The notes beneath the pieces were generated by a model. That model was not told the origin of the DNA, ran no database searches, and saw nothing but the letters and a program-made list of their open reading frames with translations. From Allantophomopsis cytisporea (Eukaryota > Ascomycota > Leotiomycetes > Phacidiales > Phacidiaceae): DNA of 64,000 bases. Location: positions 1,054,001-1,118,000 of the forward strand of contig CP103022.1 of NCBI GenBank assembly GCA_024752435.1, given 5' to 3'. The number at the start of each line of letters is the position of its first letter. Positions within the stretch are counted from its first letter, which is position 1. The translations under genes and the position numbers were made by a program. Below, in pieces: positions 48,747 through 60,693 of the stretch.

Positions 48747-51023
48747 ATGCGTTCCTTTCTTCTTTCTTCTGTGCTCTCCACTGCGGTCTCCGCGTACACG
48801 TGGAAGAATGTCAAAATCGGTGGTGGTGGAGGTTTTATTCCTGGCATAGTCTTCAATCCAACTGAAAGTGGAACAACCTATGCTAGAGCTGATATAGGAG
48901 GCTTGTATAAGCTCAATGATGACGACAGCTGGACTCCCCTGACAGACTTTGCCAACAACACCAGCTGGTATAGTAATTTCCTAATATGCTTTTGGCGCTC
49001 TTTTAATGATAATATTGGACAGGCATGATTGGGGAATCGACGCGGTGGCTACTGATCCCGTAGAACCATCAAATTTGTACATTGCTGTTGGAATGTACAC
49101 CAATGACTGGGACCCATCCGATGGTTCTATCCTTAGGAGTTCAGACTACGGAGCTACATGGGCCGAAACTGTACTGCCATTCAAGGTCGGTGGTAATATG
49201 CCTGGTCGTGGAACGGGTGAACGTCTAGCTGTTGATCCAAATAATAACGACATAATTTACTTCGGCGCAAGAAGCGGCCATGGACTGTGGAAGAGTGTAG
49301 ACAAGGGAGTGACTTGGTCAAATGTCACCAGCTTCACAGCCGTAGGAACCTACGTGGCTGATCCAACTGATACCACTGGCTATTCTAACGACATCTTAGG
49401 GGTCACTTGCGTGACCTTTGATTCAAGTTCATCACTCGCCAATGGAGCCACCAGCAGAATCTTTGTTGGAAGTGCAAATGTTAATACTTCGTCAGTTTAT
49501 GTCTCAGAAGATGCTGGCTCTACCTGGGCTGCAGTTGAAGGACAGCCAACCGGTGCTTTCCCACATAAGTGCAAGATTTCCACTTCCGAAGAAACAATCT
49601 ACTTCACTACAAGTAATTCTGGTGGTCCATACGATGCAGGTGAAGGAACTGTTCTCAAATACTCTATCTCGGATTCAACATGGACCGACATCACACCAGC
49701 TTGGGTTGCTAATAATGGTCTCACTATGGGCTTTGGCGGACTAGCTCTCGATGCGCAAAACCCAGGGACTCTTGTGGTAGCTGCTTGTAACTTGTGGTGG
49801 CCAGACGTCCAAATCTTCAGAAGCAATGATTCGGTGAGTTAATAATACTCAGTACTAGAATAAATACTGATGGATTTCAGGGCGCAACCTGGACTACTAT
49901 TTGGGACTGGGTAGATGGTACAACTTTGTATTACACTTATGATACCGATCTTGCCCCTTGGATTAACGCCTCACGTCAAGATGGCGACGACAAAGTGCTA
50001 GGCTGGATGGTTGAATCTTTAGAGATTGACCCCTTTGATTCTGATCACTGGCTGTATGGAACTGGTCTCACAATATACGGCGGTCATGACCTTACCTCGT
50101 GGCCGAACGTACACGTCTCCTCCCTCGCTGACGGTGTTGAAGAAACCGCTGTCCTCGCGCTCATTTCGCCACCAGGCGGTGCTCCTCTCCTTTCCGGCGT
50201 CGGTGATGTCGGTGGATTTGTCCATGAAGACCTAGATACTAGCCCAGATGACAGCTTTGAGGCTCCTTACTACACCACTACCCCAGGCTTAGATTATGCG
50301 GGGCTCAGTGTCAGTGATATTGTTAGAGTTGGTAACGATGATACTACTGCGGGACAACTTGCTACATCTACAGATGGAGGCGCCACTTGGACTGCTAATA
50401 GTCTTGCTACTACTGGATACTCTGGTGGTTCGGTGGCCATTTCTGCTGATGGATCGAATATTGTCTGGGTCACAGGTGCATCCGGAACCCTTCTCTTTGG
50501 TAATGGCTCCGTGACAACGGTATCTTCTCTACCTGTTGGAGCCATACTTGCATCTGACAAAGCCAATGCGGATTATTTTTACGGTGCCTATAGCAACTCA
50601 TTCTACGTATCAACTGACGGAGGAGCTACATTTACCGCCTCAACGATTCCAGGTACCGGTGCGGTCAAGATCGTCGCACATCCTACCATCGCGGGAGACG
50701 TATGGCTCTCCACCACATCTGGCCTCTATCACTCCACAAACTTTGGCAGCACTTTTACAACAATCTCCGGCGTTACGGAGAGCCATGCAATTGCACTTGG
50801 ACTTGGCTCCGGATCATATCTTAATCTCTATGGATTCGTAAGTCTAGGAGATCAGGTTGAATTGAGAGTCAGTGCCGATGAAGGTGCCACCTGGACAATC
50901 ATCCAAGACTCAGCACATGGGTTTGGCTCTGCGGGAAGTACTGTACTCGGAGCAAGTCAAGAGACTGAGGGTTTGGTATTTGTTGGCACCAACGGACGAG
51001 GTATCTTTTACGGCTTACCATGA
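48747..51023 (+). CDS. Secreted GH74 xyloglucan-specific endoglucanase
   Basis: An extracellular hydrolase that cleaves the beta-1,4-glucan backbone of xyloglucan in plant cell walls, 724 residues. Exons are 48747-48967, 49023-49833 and 49881-51023, with introns of 55 and 47 nt and a closed frame. The signal peptide covers residues 1-16 (cleavage after VSA). The fold is two seven-bladed beta-propellers marked by Asp-box repeats (SSDYGATW, SVDKGVTW, SEDAGSTW, STDGGATW, STDGGATF, SADEGATW). The catalytic acids are probably Asp49 in RADIGGLY and Asp453 in GVGDVGGF. The protein ends at TNGRGIFYG with no Ser/Thr linker or CBM1 cellulose-binding module. No other cell-wall hydrolase gene is adjacent. 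Starting at the ATG at 48747 gives a clean signal sequence; the open frame extends further upstream without an ATG. Confidence 0.93.
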
Positions 51024-53059
51024 TATTTCCAAGTCCGCTCTTGATCGGAGATGATTAAAATGGCTATCTTCCGCTTCTAGGACATACATATCATCGAATG
51101 ATCTTCTGTAAATGCCATCTTAAGATTCAAAACATAAGCACATATCATAAGTTCATGTTTCATGAAACGATTGCCACATGTTGCCTGGCCATGGACATTG
51201 CTGGCCCAAAGAGGAGTCTTCAGCCGAGGATATTCGGTGCTATCGCATAAAATCGCACCGCTGCAATAAATCGCGGATTATATATTTCTTCCCACACTTT
51301 TCAGCTGATCTGAAATTCTGCAATATCACAACATATATATACACACAAGCATAATCTCATCAAACAAGAAAACGCCCATCCTTGCAATGGAAAAAGCCGT
51401 GCTATCCCAGTAATTCATCTCCAATACGTCGCATGGGACTTCATCCTATCTCCTCTCCCACACTCACCCTACCTTATCATAACTAGCCTCATAAGCACAT
51501 CTCACAGCGTCGTATTCTTGATATACCTTGCAGTTCATCCCCTCCCTCACCCCATCCCATTGCCCTCCGATCAATATGCACGTCAAGCTCTCGTTTCAAA
51601 CACTCCGGCATACTCGTAAGAGCGAGGTTCGGAGTATTCCTGCCCTCCACACTGCGCAATATCATGTCATGCCATCTCCCGCGCATACATTGATATGTAC
51701 GAAATTCCCACCCTGCTAGAACCGGGGGTTATGCTTATTTGGTGGCATGCCGATCCAGTCAGCTTGAAACTCGCTAAATTGTTTGCCGCGGGAAGCGGTG
51801 ATAATATCTTTTGTCTGGGGAATTTAATTTAATTTCTCGGCGGCTGTGGGATGGTGTGCATGACGTGCGGGGTATTGATGTAGATAGACTTGAAGGATGA
51901 TGATTTGGTGGTGGTCTTAAATGGATGACTTGCATGAATTACGTTGTGTCATTCACGGTTGTGTTGAAAACATCTACCAGCGCGATCATAATGTCCATTT
52001 GATGACCCGGATCATTCCGTAACTTTCGGAACTACCTTTTGAAGAGCGTAAAATGGGAGCACATGGTTCAGGTTGAGTTTTAGTATGGTAAAATACATAG
52101 CTGCAATGAATCCTCACATATTCGCCCCCAATGAGCTTGGTATGTCTCCCGTCCGTATGACTGAACAGATGTGGATTTGTTTGAACAATGAAAATAGTAT
52201 GGATCACTTACAAAGTTTGAACGATGACGACTAACAAGCAATAACTATTCTAGGAGGTTAGATCCTCTTGCCAGAGCATATATTCACAACTTTGTAACAG
52301 TATGGCTCTTGCAGCATGCTATATTGATCAGATAAAACTATTCCTATATAAATGCTAGGAAAACGATGCGTCTTGGCCAAAAACCTTGCTGCCACTCAAA
52401 TCGATCGCCTTGAGTCCTAGATATGAACATATTGAATTGATATAAATCTGCTCCTTGGCCTTGTAAATCAAACCAAAGGTTTACTGCTGCGTATCTCATC
52501 TGTGCCATAGCTATATTCACCTTGTTTTCGATGAGCTTGATGCGAAGACCTTGTTTGTGGCATATACTGACTGCCAGTGAAGTTGAGTATTCCAAGTAAG
52601 AGAACCGGATACAGCAGACACTCACAACTAATATTCAATTTCACAGTATTCATTACAAGGTTATTTCATTGCATGAGGTACGTCGAATACTAGCTTTGTG
52701 GTGAGTGTTAGCTCTTCGAATCATGTTTGAGATGACTTGTGTTCCTCTGTCTCATCAAAAGGGCTGAAAGGTGCGACGATATCAACAAGTTCTTCTGGGA
52801 TCACAATAAGTCAGAGTCTCAAATAATGATAATCTCCAGTAGTGATACTCTTAAGTGGTGGTTCTGGACTTATGCTCTGCTACATGGGGCTATCTATAAA
52901 TTGTTTGCATTAGTCTATCATTATCCCGTATCTATCATAGTTCCATAATCTCCTCAAGAGTCGCAATAAAACATCATTAACCCACATGCCACATCTATAT
53001 CATTATCTCAAGGCATCTCAAATCTCGAACTTCAAATCTCAACTCTCAAATCCCAACCC
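51024..53059. other. 2-kb intergenic region, no gene seen
   Basis: Lies between the 3' ends of two convergent genes. No open frame here has recognisable motifs or splice-linked continuation. Confidence 0.5.
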
Positions 53060-54133
53060 TCAAATCTCAAACCCCTCCTCATTAATCGGCGGTAGAACAT
53101 GGCCCATTGTCCGTATATTCGCATCATGTCCAGCAATCGCGTCGTAACCCCCATTCGTCTTCGTTATCTCAACAGAGCCACGCTCATGCCCACCGGGTTC
53201 CCCATCGGCGTCATGAGATTCTCGACCACTCGTCCTGACAGGTGCATAGTCATCCGCGTTTTGCATCAGCCACTCTGGCTCTCTGTATGACCCGCGATTT
53301 GGTTTTCGACATCGAAGGATGAAGAATATGAGGGCCCCTACTGACGCCAAGAGGACGACTGAACCCCCGGCTGCTATCCCCCCTATTGCTCCTGGAGATA
53401 GACTCGAACTCGTTTCATTCCGGACGCTTGACTGCGTGCTGTTTCCGGTTGAGTTGGCTTGAGACATATTGTTTGTCTCGTTGAATTCTGCTCTTGATGC
53501 TAGGCGTACTTGCGAAGAGATCGATCCCGGCGAAGCTGCTGATGCTTTGGTTGTGCCAGCCTTATATGTGATGATCATCGAACCAGGCGCTGGGGCTAGG
53601 AAAGTCTCGCCCGTCGGGTCGTCGCATTGTGATATTCCATCGATTTCCCCACAGCATCGCCATACCCCTTGTGTGTCATCGAAGACAATATCCGGAAGAG
53701 AAGTATCATCTAAGAGTATCAGTACTTTGTACTCTTGAGAGGGATGAGTAGCATACTGCAAGTTCTATGGCAAGATGTATCTTGCATCGCTGGGTCGGTG
53801 CATCCTCCCACATAATCTTTTTCATCAGCGGAACTCAAGAGTACTAAGAATCTGACTTACAGCCCCAGATATCGTTGTCTATATATCCACATAATCCATC
53901 TTGCAGGCAATATTCTCCCTTTGCACAGCAAGAGAGGTAGGCCTATGAGTTTTTGATCAGTCATCACTCTTATCCGAGCACGCAAGGAAACTCACACCGT
54001 CCGATCCCGATCCACAAGGAGCCCAAGTATTCTCCTTGATCCCACCATCATTATCGTTAAAACACTGAAGCTGGCCCGCCGCCGCGACAGCGACGCCCAC
54101 AACACACAGCAGAGCAACTCGGAACATCATCAT
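53060..54133 (-). CDS. Single-pass membrane protein with Cys-rich secreted domain, uncharacterised
   Basis: A 309-residue protein with four exons (54133-53996, 53942-53861, 53816-53757, 53709-53060) and introns of 53, 44 and 47 nt; the frame closes. A signal peptide spans about 1-20. A Cys-rich ectodomain at about 22-135 contains LQCFNDND, WAPCGSGSDG, LSCCAKGEYCLQDGLCGY, GGCTDPAMQDTSC and WRCCGEIDG. A Ser/Thr/Asn-rich stalk follows to about 190. One membrane helix (GAIGGIAAGGSVVLLASVGA) is followed by a polar cytosolic tail of about 90 residues. This layout is common in a large group of uncharacterised ascomycete surface proteins and recalls Wsc/Mid2-type wall sensors in topology only. The second intron uses an AAAAAG acceptor, chosen because it restores WGYYVGGCTD. 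Confidence 0.75.
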
Positions 54134-55661
54134 AAATCATGAGCGGCGCATATCATATCTCAGCCAGATAAATCAAGAAGAGATAGGGAAAAAACAAGAG
54201 TCATGGCCGGACGTCCCTATTTACAATTTGCATCATAAGGCCACTAGCGAGCCATTAACCCGCGTTCAGCAGACAAAGCCTCCTCATGCGCGCCAACATC
54301 GAGGGTCCTTCCTTGCGCGATGGGCACCCACGAAGGCAATAACGCACATCGATTCTCGCAAGCTCATTTGCGCATTGGGGCGGTGTCGTCGTCCATTGTC
54401 GTGGGATTGGGCAGGGGGGGGAGACATGTTCCTAGAATTGCCGCGACGGGCCACGGCTGGATCTGTGCGGGCGACGGCGTGCGATGTGGCTGCGCGCAAA
54501 TCGCCTTTTCTCGCACCACATTTGATGATCTTGGTTATTGTCGATCCTGGTTCTTTTCTGTGATGTTCTCATTTTACGAGGGTTGTGAGACTGCGTGGTT
54601 AACCTTATTTCTAAACCGCCTGCCTGGGCCTTGGGATTCCTCGTCATCGAGCTGGGTGTATTGGTCGACTCTTATCGTATGGCGGATAATCCGGGAGTAT
54701 GAGTAGAGTTGGTTTCCGTCTTCGAAATGTTCATCTGAATGGGCTCGACATGATCATGTTTCTTGTTGATGCCAACTTCTAGAGTGGCGCAATGTCAGGC
54801 GATTTAGCAGTTCGTAGTCTCGGGTGCACAAAGCTACCGGATTCCATTTTCAGCCGAGATGATACTGCATAAATTCTTGCTTCAAGGGTTCCTATTAAAA
54901 CACGACAATATGTAATATATGTTCTAAATTAATATGAATGTCGATATCTTCAGTTGAACCATCATCTTCAAAGATTGTGTAGAGATGAGATCGTCAGGTT
55001 TGAGTGCTTGTATCACTTGTTACAAATCCACCGTCAATGACATGCTGGTTTTGTACTTTATTTAGCGGCGTGGCGGCATTGAGAAAGGCTCCGAGTATAG
55101 ATTATACTTTTTATAAGTAACAACAAATCGGGTGAGGGGTAAAGACGAGCATTCATAGTGGTATATCCTCATACTTCGGCACTTCTTATCAGTGAGTGAG
55201 TAATACGAAGATGATTTGCGTTCCTGATTGTAGACTATCGACCAGAGCAAGATCATAGGATTTGATAAGACTATGTAGTGAAGTCGTGAAGTCGAATGAG
55301 CCATTTATGTTTTAGTTTGTAGCTTACTACTATCTATAGTGCTAGGTACTGGTACTCGAAATATATAGCTAGCACTTGTACTTATACGTTATTCGGCAAG
55401 CTACTTAAGATGCTAATATACTCTCGATGCTGATTCCACTCAAACGTCTACTCTACCTAGATTTGGACGTCTTGCAATTAAGTACATAACTTAGCTATAT
55501 ACGACACTCAAAGCACCTGGGCAGCCCTCTCAACTTGTGGCTTCTCGAGGAATATTTCTTAGGAGTACCGTAGTAATCGGGGTATTTTCATCAAGTATGT
55601 GGAGCAGGGAATTCCTCATTGAAAGAATGTCAATTGTACTTCACATACCATACACAGTCTG

Positions 55662-56192
55662 GTGGGGAAGTCTGAGTGGTCATATGGGGAGCACGTGGAA
55701 CTGATCGGCGGCTCTGTGATGTTGCGGCTCTTCTTGCACCATGTAGTTCAGGTTTCGAGCTCACCGAAATCTGTATATATTTATTGGAGAGTAGCTAGCA
55801 ATGTCATCAGCGGGCATGTATGCACGCCTGGAAGGAATGAAACAGAGTTATTAACCCTGCTGCAGTAGTGACAGTGACTGACTAGCATCTTCATTCAGAA
55901 ACAAGAGAAGAGTGAGGTTCGAAAGCTCAGGGTTGAATGTATTGAGGCTCTACAGACCCCCGAATACGCCGTCAAGCTGAATGCATACACCGAGATGCAT
56001 ACGGCCATCATAGAAAGGAAGAGAGAGCTTGAGGGTATCGGAGAAGACTACGTACGGCTGATACTACACCGGAGCGGACATTTGTATTGTAAGGAGGACG
56101 TTCGCCCAGCATCTGAGAGTGCAGTTGTATCAGGATTGGATTCTGTCTTTGTACCATTTGCACGCCAGCCCCGCACAGCAATGCGCACATGA
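55662..56192 (+). other. Coding-like fragment, possibly the end of an unidentified gene
   Basis: Two protein-like blocks lie on the plus strand. The first, 55662-55754, includes WSYGEHVELIGGSVMLRLFL. The second, 55900-56192, follows a good acceptor (GTGACTGACTAG...TTCATTCAG) and reads KQEKSEVRKLRVECIEALQT then AYTEMHTAIIERKRELEGIG to a stop. No clean donor joins them; GTATGC at 55817 is one option. No family is recognised and no start exon is found upstream. It may be a gene remnant. Confidence 0.3.
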
Positions 56193-56536
56193 AGTGCGGC
56201 ATCCAACTTTACTTGGTTGCGATACTACAGTTCTGGGCGCAGATGTAGATAGTGTAGCTCGTATTGTTGGTGGGCCCTGAGCATAATGTAGGTACGCAGA
56301 GAGGTCCTAGCCATATTTGTTTGGGTTTTTCTCAGCTCCATCTGTCAGGAATTTATCGGTGGAATGAAAATATGCTGGATTCGGCATTGAGTGAATAGAG
56401 AAACGAGTCATTTTCTTATTGATTGCTTCTAATCCAATAGAGAATGGCGATATCTTGCTATGCATATACGTATTACCGTATAATTCCTCTCCATAACGCG
56501 GCTGTTGTTGCTCCGTAACTTGGAAGGGCGAGGTGG

Positions 56537-56568
56537 CTCTGAGGATCTCTGAGGATCTCTGAGGATCT
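56537..56568. repeat. Tandem 10-mer (CTCTGAGGAT)3
   Basis: Three perfect direct copies of a 10-bp unit in intergenic DNA upstream of the rvt gene. Confidence 0.9.
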
Positions 56569-56684
56569 GCGATAGATAGAGTAAGGTAAAGTAAAGCCTG
56601 ATCGGATCGGATTGCACTAAATGCTCACCCAAACTTTTGACGCCGTGCTTACACGCATACATATTTGTATCCACCGGCGCGCAT

Positions 56685-56715
56685 CTTCTTCTTCTTCTTC
56701 TTCTTCTTCTTCTTC
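56685..56715. repeat. (CTT)n trinucleotide microsatellite
   Basis: About ten uninterrupted CTT units, about 630 bp upstream of the rvt ATG. Confidence 0.9.
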
Positions 56716-57340
56716 GGACTCATATTTGCTTCAAAGACTCGCGATACTTTGGATGCCTTTTCTCGTTATGTACCATAATGAGGCGGATGAAGTCCCGCTC
56801 CGACCGTGCCGTCGTTCATCCCCACCTTTGCTCAATGAAAGACAATGTTGGCGCGACTAAAAAGAATCGACCAAGCTCACTGACCAATGGTGTTTCGCGT
56901 GGTGCTAGGCTGCAGGCTCAGAGGCTTTTGTTTGACTCATCCATCATCAACCGCTTCATGTCACGTCGTCGCCTGTTGGACATGCAAAGAAAGAGTCACC
57001 GTGCATTTTCCACACGAGGCTGATCGTACATAGCTTCCTTCCTGTCTTCATGATTGTGATGGTCAGAAAAAAAAAGTATAAGTAGAGCTCACATTTCCAC
57101 CTTTCACCTCTTCTTGCCTCCAGCAGCTTCGAAGTCACTTCGATAGTCATCCATCTATCTTGTCATCTCAGCTCCAAATCATCACTTCACTCTCAATCAG
57201 CGTTCTACAATCAGTCTATCATACTGCGGCCAACTGAGTTCACCCACAACTTGCACGCCAGAAGGACCTCCACTCCCTCCGAGCAACGCTAACCCCGCAT
57301 CTCAACCAAAACAGCTTTACTCGTTCTTCAACCACCCATA

Positions 57341-59953
57341 ATGGCTTCTTCCGACATCCTTTCCCGCACCCTTCACTCCATCACCGGGACGAAGCTGGCC
57401 GAGATATCCAAACAACGCGAGGGATTCGAATCTGAGAAAGCCAGTCTCCTGGCTGAGGTTGGTTTGTTATCCGACCCTTGTAAGCGTATAAGAACGCTCC
57501 TCGACGCTTTTGAGTACAAACCTGCTTTTGCCCTTTTGAAAGGAAGTCCTGCTATTTCTTACGGCAACATGGGCAAGTTCGTAACCCAAGCTCGCCGCGA
57601 TCCGTCAGTTTCCAGCGCCCAACTGAATGACTGGGAGCAGAAGCTGAAGAAGGAGCTAGACGTGCAGAGCTTGAGGTATGAGTATGCAAGCCTGTATGGC
57701 CAGCTGGTGAATGAGTGGCTGCAAGATTCTTCGAGTGATGAGAAAGAAACCCCGACTGAGGGAGATGGAGCAGGAGTCAAGAAAGTGGGAAGAAAGGAAA
57801 AACATGATCAACGCGCTACGTGGGAAGACTATGTCTTCAAACCTCTCGATATTGATAGCCGCAGCCTTGTAGACTATCTGGATGATCTCTTCGGCTCCTC
57901 TAAGGAGATAAAAAACCGATTGAAGCTCCTGCGCGACACCGTTAGCGTTTCTGTGGATCATGCAATTGCCAAGCAGAAGATCGATGAAAGCGCCCTCGAC
58001 TGGTGCATCAAAGGTATTCTTCGTTCCGACATCTTGACTGATGAAAAGCGTGCTGTCCTTATGGATTTCCAACGCAACAAGGTCGTCCTCGCTGAGATCA
58101 TCGATGTCCTCAATATGCGCTTGGCATCAATTGACACTTGGTCTTGGGATAGCGAAGGCACACCTGTTGAACAACGTCGCCAGCTCAATGGCCGTTATCG
58201 CTTTTATCACGACGAAGATTTGCTCCAGTCGATCTTTCTCCGCTACATTGGTGTCAAATTTTCTGTCATGTTCAAGCGAGCCTTCACTGAATTCCGCGAC
58301 AATGTAGGCTCCTGGAAATCTCCTGGCGAGCAAACCATCACCAAGGAGCAGAGAAAGCGCCTCTCCTTCTTCCTTCCTAGATCTTTGGGGGGTTCTACCG
58401 TATCACAAAAGGCCGAGGGTATTTACAGGAACGATATATTCATGGAGCAACTGCAGGACAGAGAAGCTGACGTGGGCCCTGGCTACGACGACAGTTCTTC
58501 TACCTCGTCCGACGACTGGTCTGCCGATACAAAAGCCAAAACTCCACAGCAAATCACGCAGAACGTCATTCGTCTGCTCGCTACCGATGTCGCCATGAGA
58601 TCTCGATTCGGTGAAGATGTTTCCGTTGTTCGTAGTGATTTCAAGTGGTTTGGACCTTCGTTGCCACATGATACAATGTTCACTGTCCTTAGATACTTTG
58701 GTATTCCTGAGAGGTGGGTCAGTTTCTTCAAGCGTGCCCTCGAGGCTCCTATGCGGTTTGTCGAAGATGGTCCAGACGCCCCGGTTCAGGTTCGCAAACG
58801 TGGCACTCCAATTTCTGGTCCTTTGAGCGATATGCTTGGCGAATCTGTTCTCTTCTGTTTGGACTTTGCTTTCAACCAAAAGACAGATGGTGCCACTACT
58901 CTCTACCGTCTCCACGACGATATCTGGTTTTGGGGATCGCAAGAGGCATGTGAGAAGGGATGGGAAGTCTTAACCGAATTCTCCCGCCTGACTGGCCTCG
59001 AACTCAGCGAAGAGAAAACTGGAAGTGTAGATGTTCGTTCTCCAACGTCCACAGCACCAGCTAGATCATCCACTACCCTCCCAAAAGGATCAGTAGGTTG
59101 GGGATTCCTGAAGCTCAATCCAGAAGGCCGCTTTGTAATCGATCAGTCAAGTGTAAAGAAGCACACCGCCGAACTTCAGCTACAGTTGTCTGCTTGTAAG
59201 TCTATCTTCGATTACATTCAAGCCTGGAATATCTACGCATCAAGATTCTTCAGTGTGAACTTCGGCAAGCCCTGCCACATCTTCGGACCTGCGCACATCG
59301 AAGAGATTCTCTCCACCTTCCAAGAAATTCAACACTCCCTATTCGGTCCATCAGGCTCCATAACCTCACAGATCCAATCAATGCTCACCGAACGTTTCGG
59401 CGTCACGGATGTTCCGGAAGGCTATCTATTCTTCCCACTCGATATGGGAGGCCTGGATCTCAAGTCGCCATTCATCGCTCCCTACCTCGTCCAAGATCTA
59501 GTCTCAGACCCCAAATACCTTCTGGAGAATTACATGGAAGAGGAAGAGGAACGATACAACCGCCTTAAACGAGAATGGGACGAGCCCTCCACGACGGCAC
59601 TCTCGCGCAGAAAGCAAGTCGACGACGCTCTCAGACCCCAAGATGGCGACACCTTCTTGTACTTTGACGAGTACAAGAGCTATCGCTACATCAACAGCCC
59701 CGAACTCGGCTACGTCTTCGATAAGTTGATGGAGGAGCCGAGTGAGTGTATAATTGAGGCTACGAAGGAGGTTACGGCCTCGTTGGGCGACTTGCAGTGG
59801 GGCCTTGTAGATGCCTACAAGAAGTGGATTTTTGCGCTGTATGGCAATGATATGATTGAGAGGTTTGGGGGGTTGAGTATTGTTGAGAAGGGCCTTTTGC
59901 CTACTGGTATGGTTAGTATGTTTAGGCAGAGTCGCTTTCAGTGGCAGGGTTAA
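57341..59953 (+). CDS. rvt: Cellular reverse-transcriptase-related protein of the rvt class
   Basis: An 870-residue, intron-free protein with reverse transcriptase motifs but none of the partners of a retroelement. An N-terminal helical/coiled region spans about 1-300. The palm motifs come in order: motif A region with Asp433 (RSDFKWFGPSLPHDTM), motif B from 487 (RGTPISGPLSDMLGE), the catalytic pair Asp526-Asp527 (YRLHDDIWFWG), motif D from 552 (GLELSEEKTG) and motif E at about 587 (VGWGFLKLNP). No gag, integrase, endonuclease, RNase H, LTR, poly-A tail or target duplication is visible nearby. This matches the single-copy rvt genes known from fungi and scattered other groups, described as cellular rather than mobile polymerases. 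The catalytic acids are intact. Its cellular role is not established. The ATG follows a long pyrimidine-rich leader. Confidence 0.85.
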   Translation: MASSDILSRTLHSITGTKLAEISKQREGFESEKASLLAEVGLLSDPCKRIRTLLDAFEYKPAFALLKGSPAISYGNMGKFVTQARRDPSVSSAQLNDWEQKLKKELDVQSLRYEYASLYGQLVNEWLQDSSSDEKETPTEGDGAGVKKVGRKEKHDQRATWEDYVFKPLDIDSRSLVDYLDDLFGSSKEIKNRLKLLRDTVSVSVDHAIAKQKIDESALDWCIKGILRSDILTDEKRAVLMDFQRNKVVLAEIIDVLNMRLASIDTWSWDSEGTPVEQRRQLNGRYRFYHDEDLLQSIFLRYIGVKFSVMFKRAFTEFRDNVGSWKSPGEQTITKEQRKRLSFFLPRSLGGSTVSQKAEGIYRNDIFMEQLQDREADVGPGYDDSSSTSSDDWSADTKAKTPQQITQNVIRLLATDVAMRSRFGEDVSVVRSDFKWFGPSLPHDTMFTVLRYFGIPERWVSFFKRALEAPMRFVEDGPDAPVQVRKRGTPISGPLSDMLGESVLFCLDFAFNQKTDGATTLYRLHDDIWFWGSQEACEKGWEVLTEFSRLTGLELSEEKTGSVDVRSPTSTAPARSSTTLPKGSVGWGFLKLNPEGRFVIDQSSVKKHTAELQLQLSACKSIFDYIQAWNIYASRFFSVNFGKPCHIFGPAHIEEILSTFQEIQHSLFGPSGSITSQIQSMLTERFGVTDVPEGYLFFPLDMGGLDLKSPFIAPYLVQDLVSDPKYLLENYMEEEEERYNRLKREWDEPSTTALSRRKQVDDALRPQDGDTFLYFDEYKSYRYINSPELGYVFDKLMEEPSECIIEATKEVTASLGDLQWGLVDAYKKWIFALYGNDMIERFGGLSIVEKGLLPTGMVSMFRQSRFQWQG

Positions 59954-60693
59954 GTTGGGGAGTTGAGTTGGGATGGGGTTGGTGAGTGGGGATTGGGATC
60001 GGTGTTATTGGTGAATTTTGGGAGTTTGGGATGGAAAATGGGGGATGGGAAATTGTGATTGATACCCGGTTGGTGCGAATAATGCCTGAATTTATAGAAT
60101 TATATAAGTATTTATTTGCTTTCATGCATCTGTTAGTCTATATCTGATATTTGCTTAATTCAGTCTGAGTGTCGTGTGAGCACATCGATGGAAACGAGTG
60201 TAAGGGGGCTCGCTGTTTTAAGATAGTACTATTGACGAAGTAAACGGAATTTATGTGGTCTTCTTTAAGGTATACATTTGAAGATTTGTGATCGTATTAA
60301 TTTGGGTTCCGAAAGAAGCAAGACGTACCAACAGACGGCAGTTCGGTTTACAGGTAAGTGAAGAACTGATACTGATATATAGTTGTGAGTGATTATAAAT
60401 GGCATTGGATACAATTGCACTCTGTGAGCAATTCTTCGATAGCTAGCATCATCCATTATCATGAAGCAACTTACTCCTACATTATGCGTAACAGCTATGG
60501 TGGGCTTCTATATCACAACTATCTGATAAGACTTCCCATAACATCATATCTTGTAATCGTTCAACATACCTCCCGCATCCAAAACGCCGCATCAGATTAC
60601 CTCTCATATATTCGTGAATTCATGTAATCAAGCAAATGGAAACAACCACCCAAATCTATATACTATCTTCCGGTATCAGTCCTCTCAGCTCTC
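59954..60693. other. Convergent intergenic spacer
   Basis: About 740 bp between the 3' ends of the rvt gene and the rhodopsin-domain gene. G-rich just after the rvt stop, otherwise AT-rich. No coding signal. Confidence 0.55.

Larger units (their letters stand above)
54134..57340. other. 3.2-kb intergenic region with one unresolved coding-like block and repeats
   Basis: Mostly non-coding. A coding-like segment at 55662-56192 is listed separately, as are two repeats near 56537 and 56685. The last 300 bp are pyrimidine-rich, as expected for the promoter and 5' UTR of the following gene. Confidence 0.5.

Noticed and set aside
54228..54706. Open frames on both strands just upstream of the membrane protein gene
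   Set aside because: They overlap each other and the promoter region, with Arg/Ala-rich chance composition.
58403..58942. 179-codon open frame on the minus strand inside the rvt gene
   Set aside because: Antisense shadow of a long conserved coding sequence with no motifs of its own.
57341..59953. Retrotransposon or mobile group II-type element
   Set aside because: No nuclease, RNase H, gag, LTR, poly-A tail or target duplication; the motif set and length fit the cellular rvt class instead.
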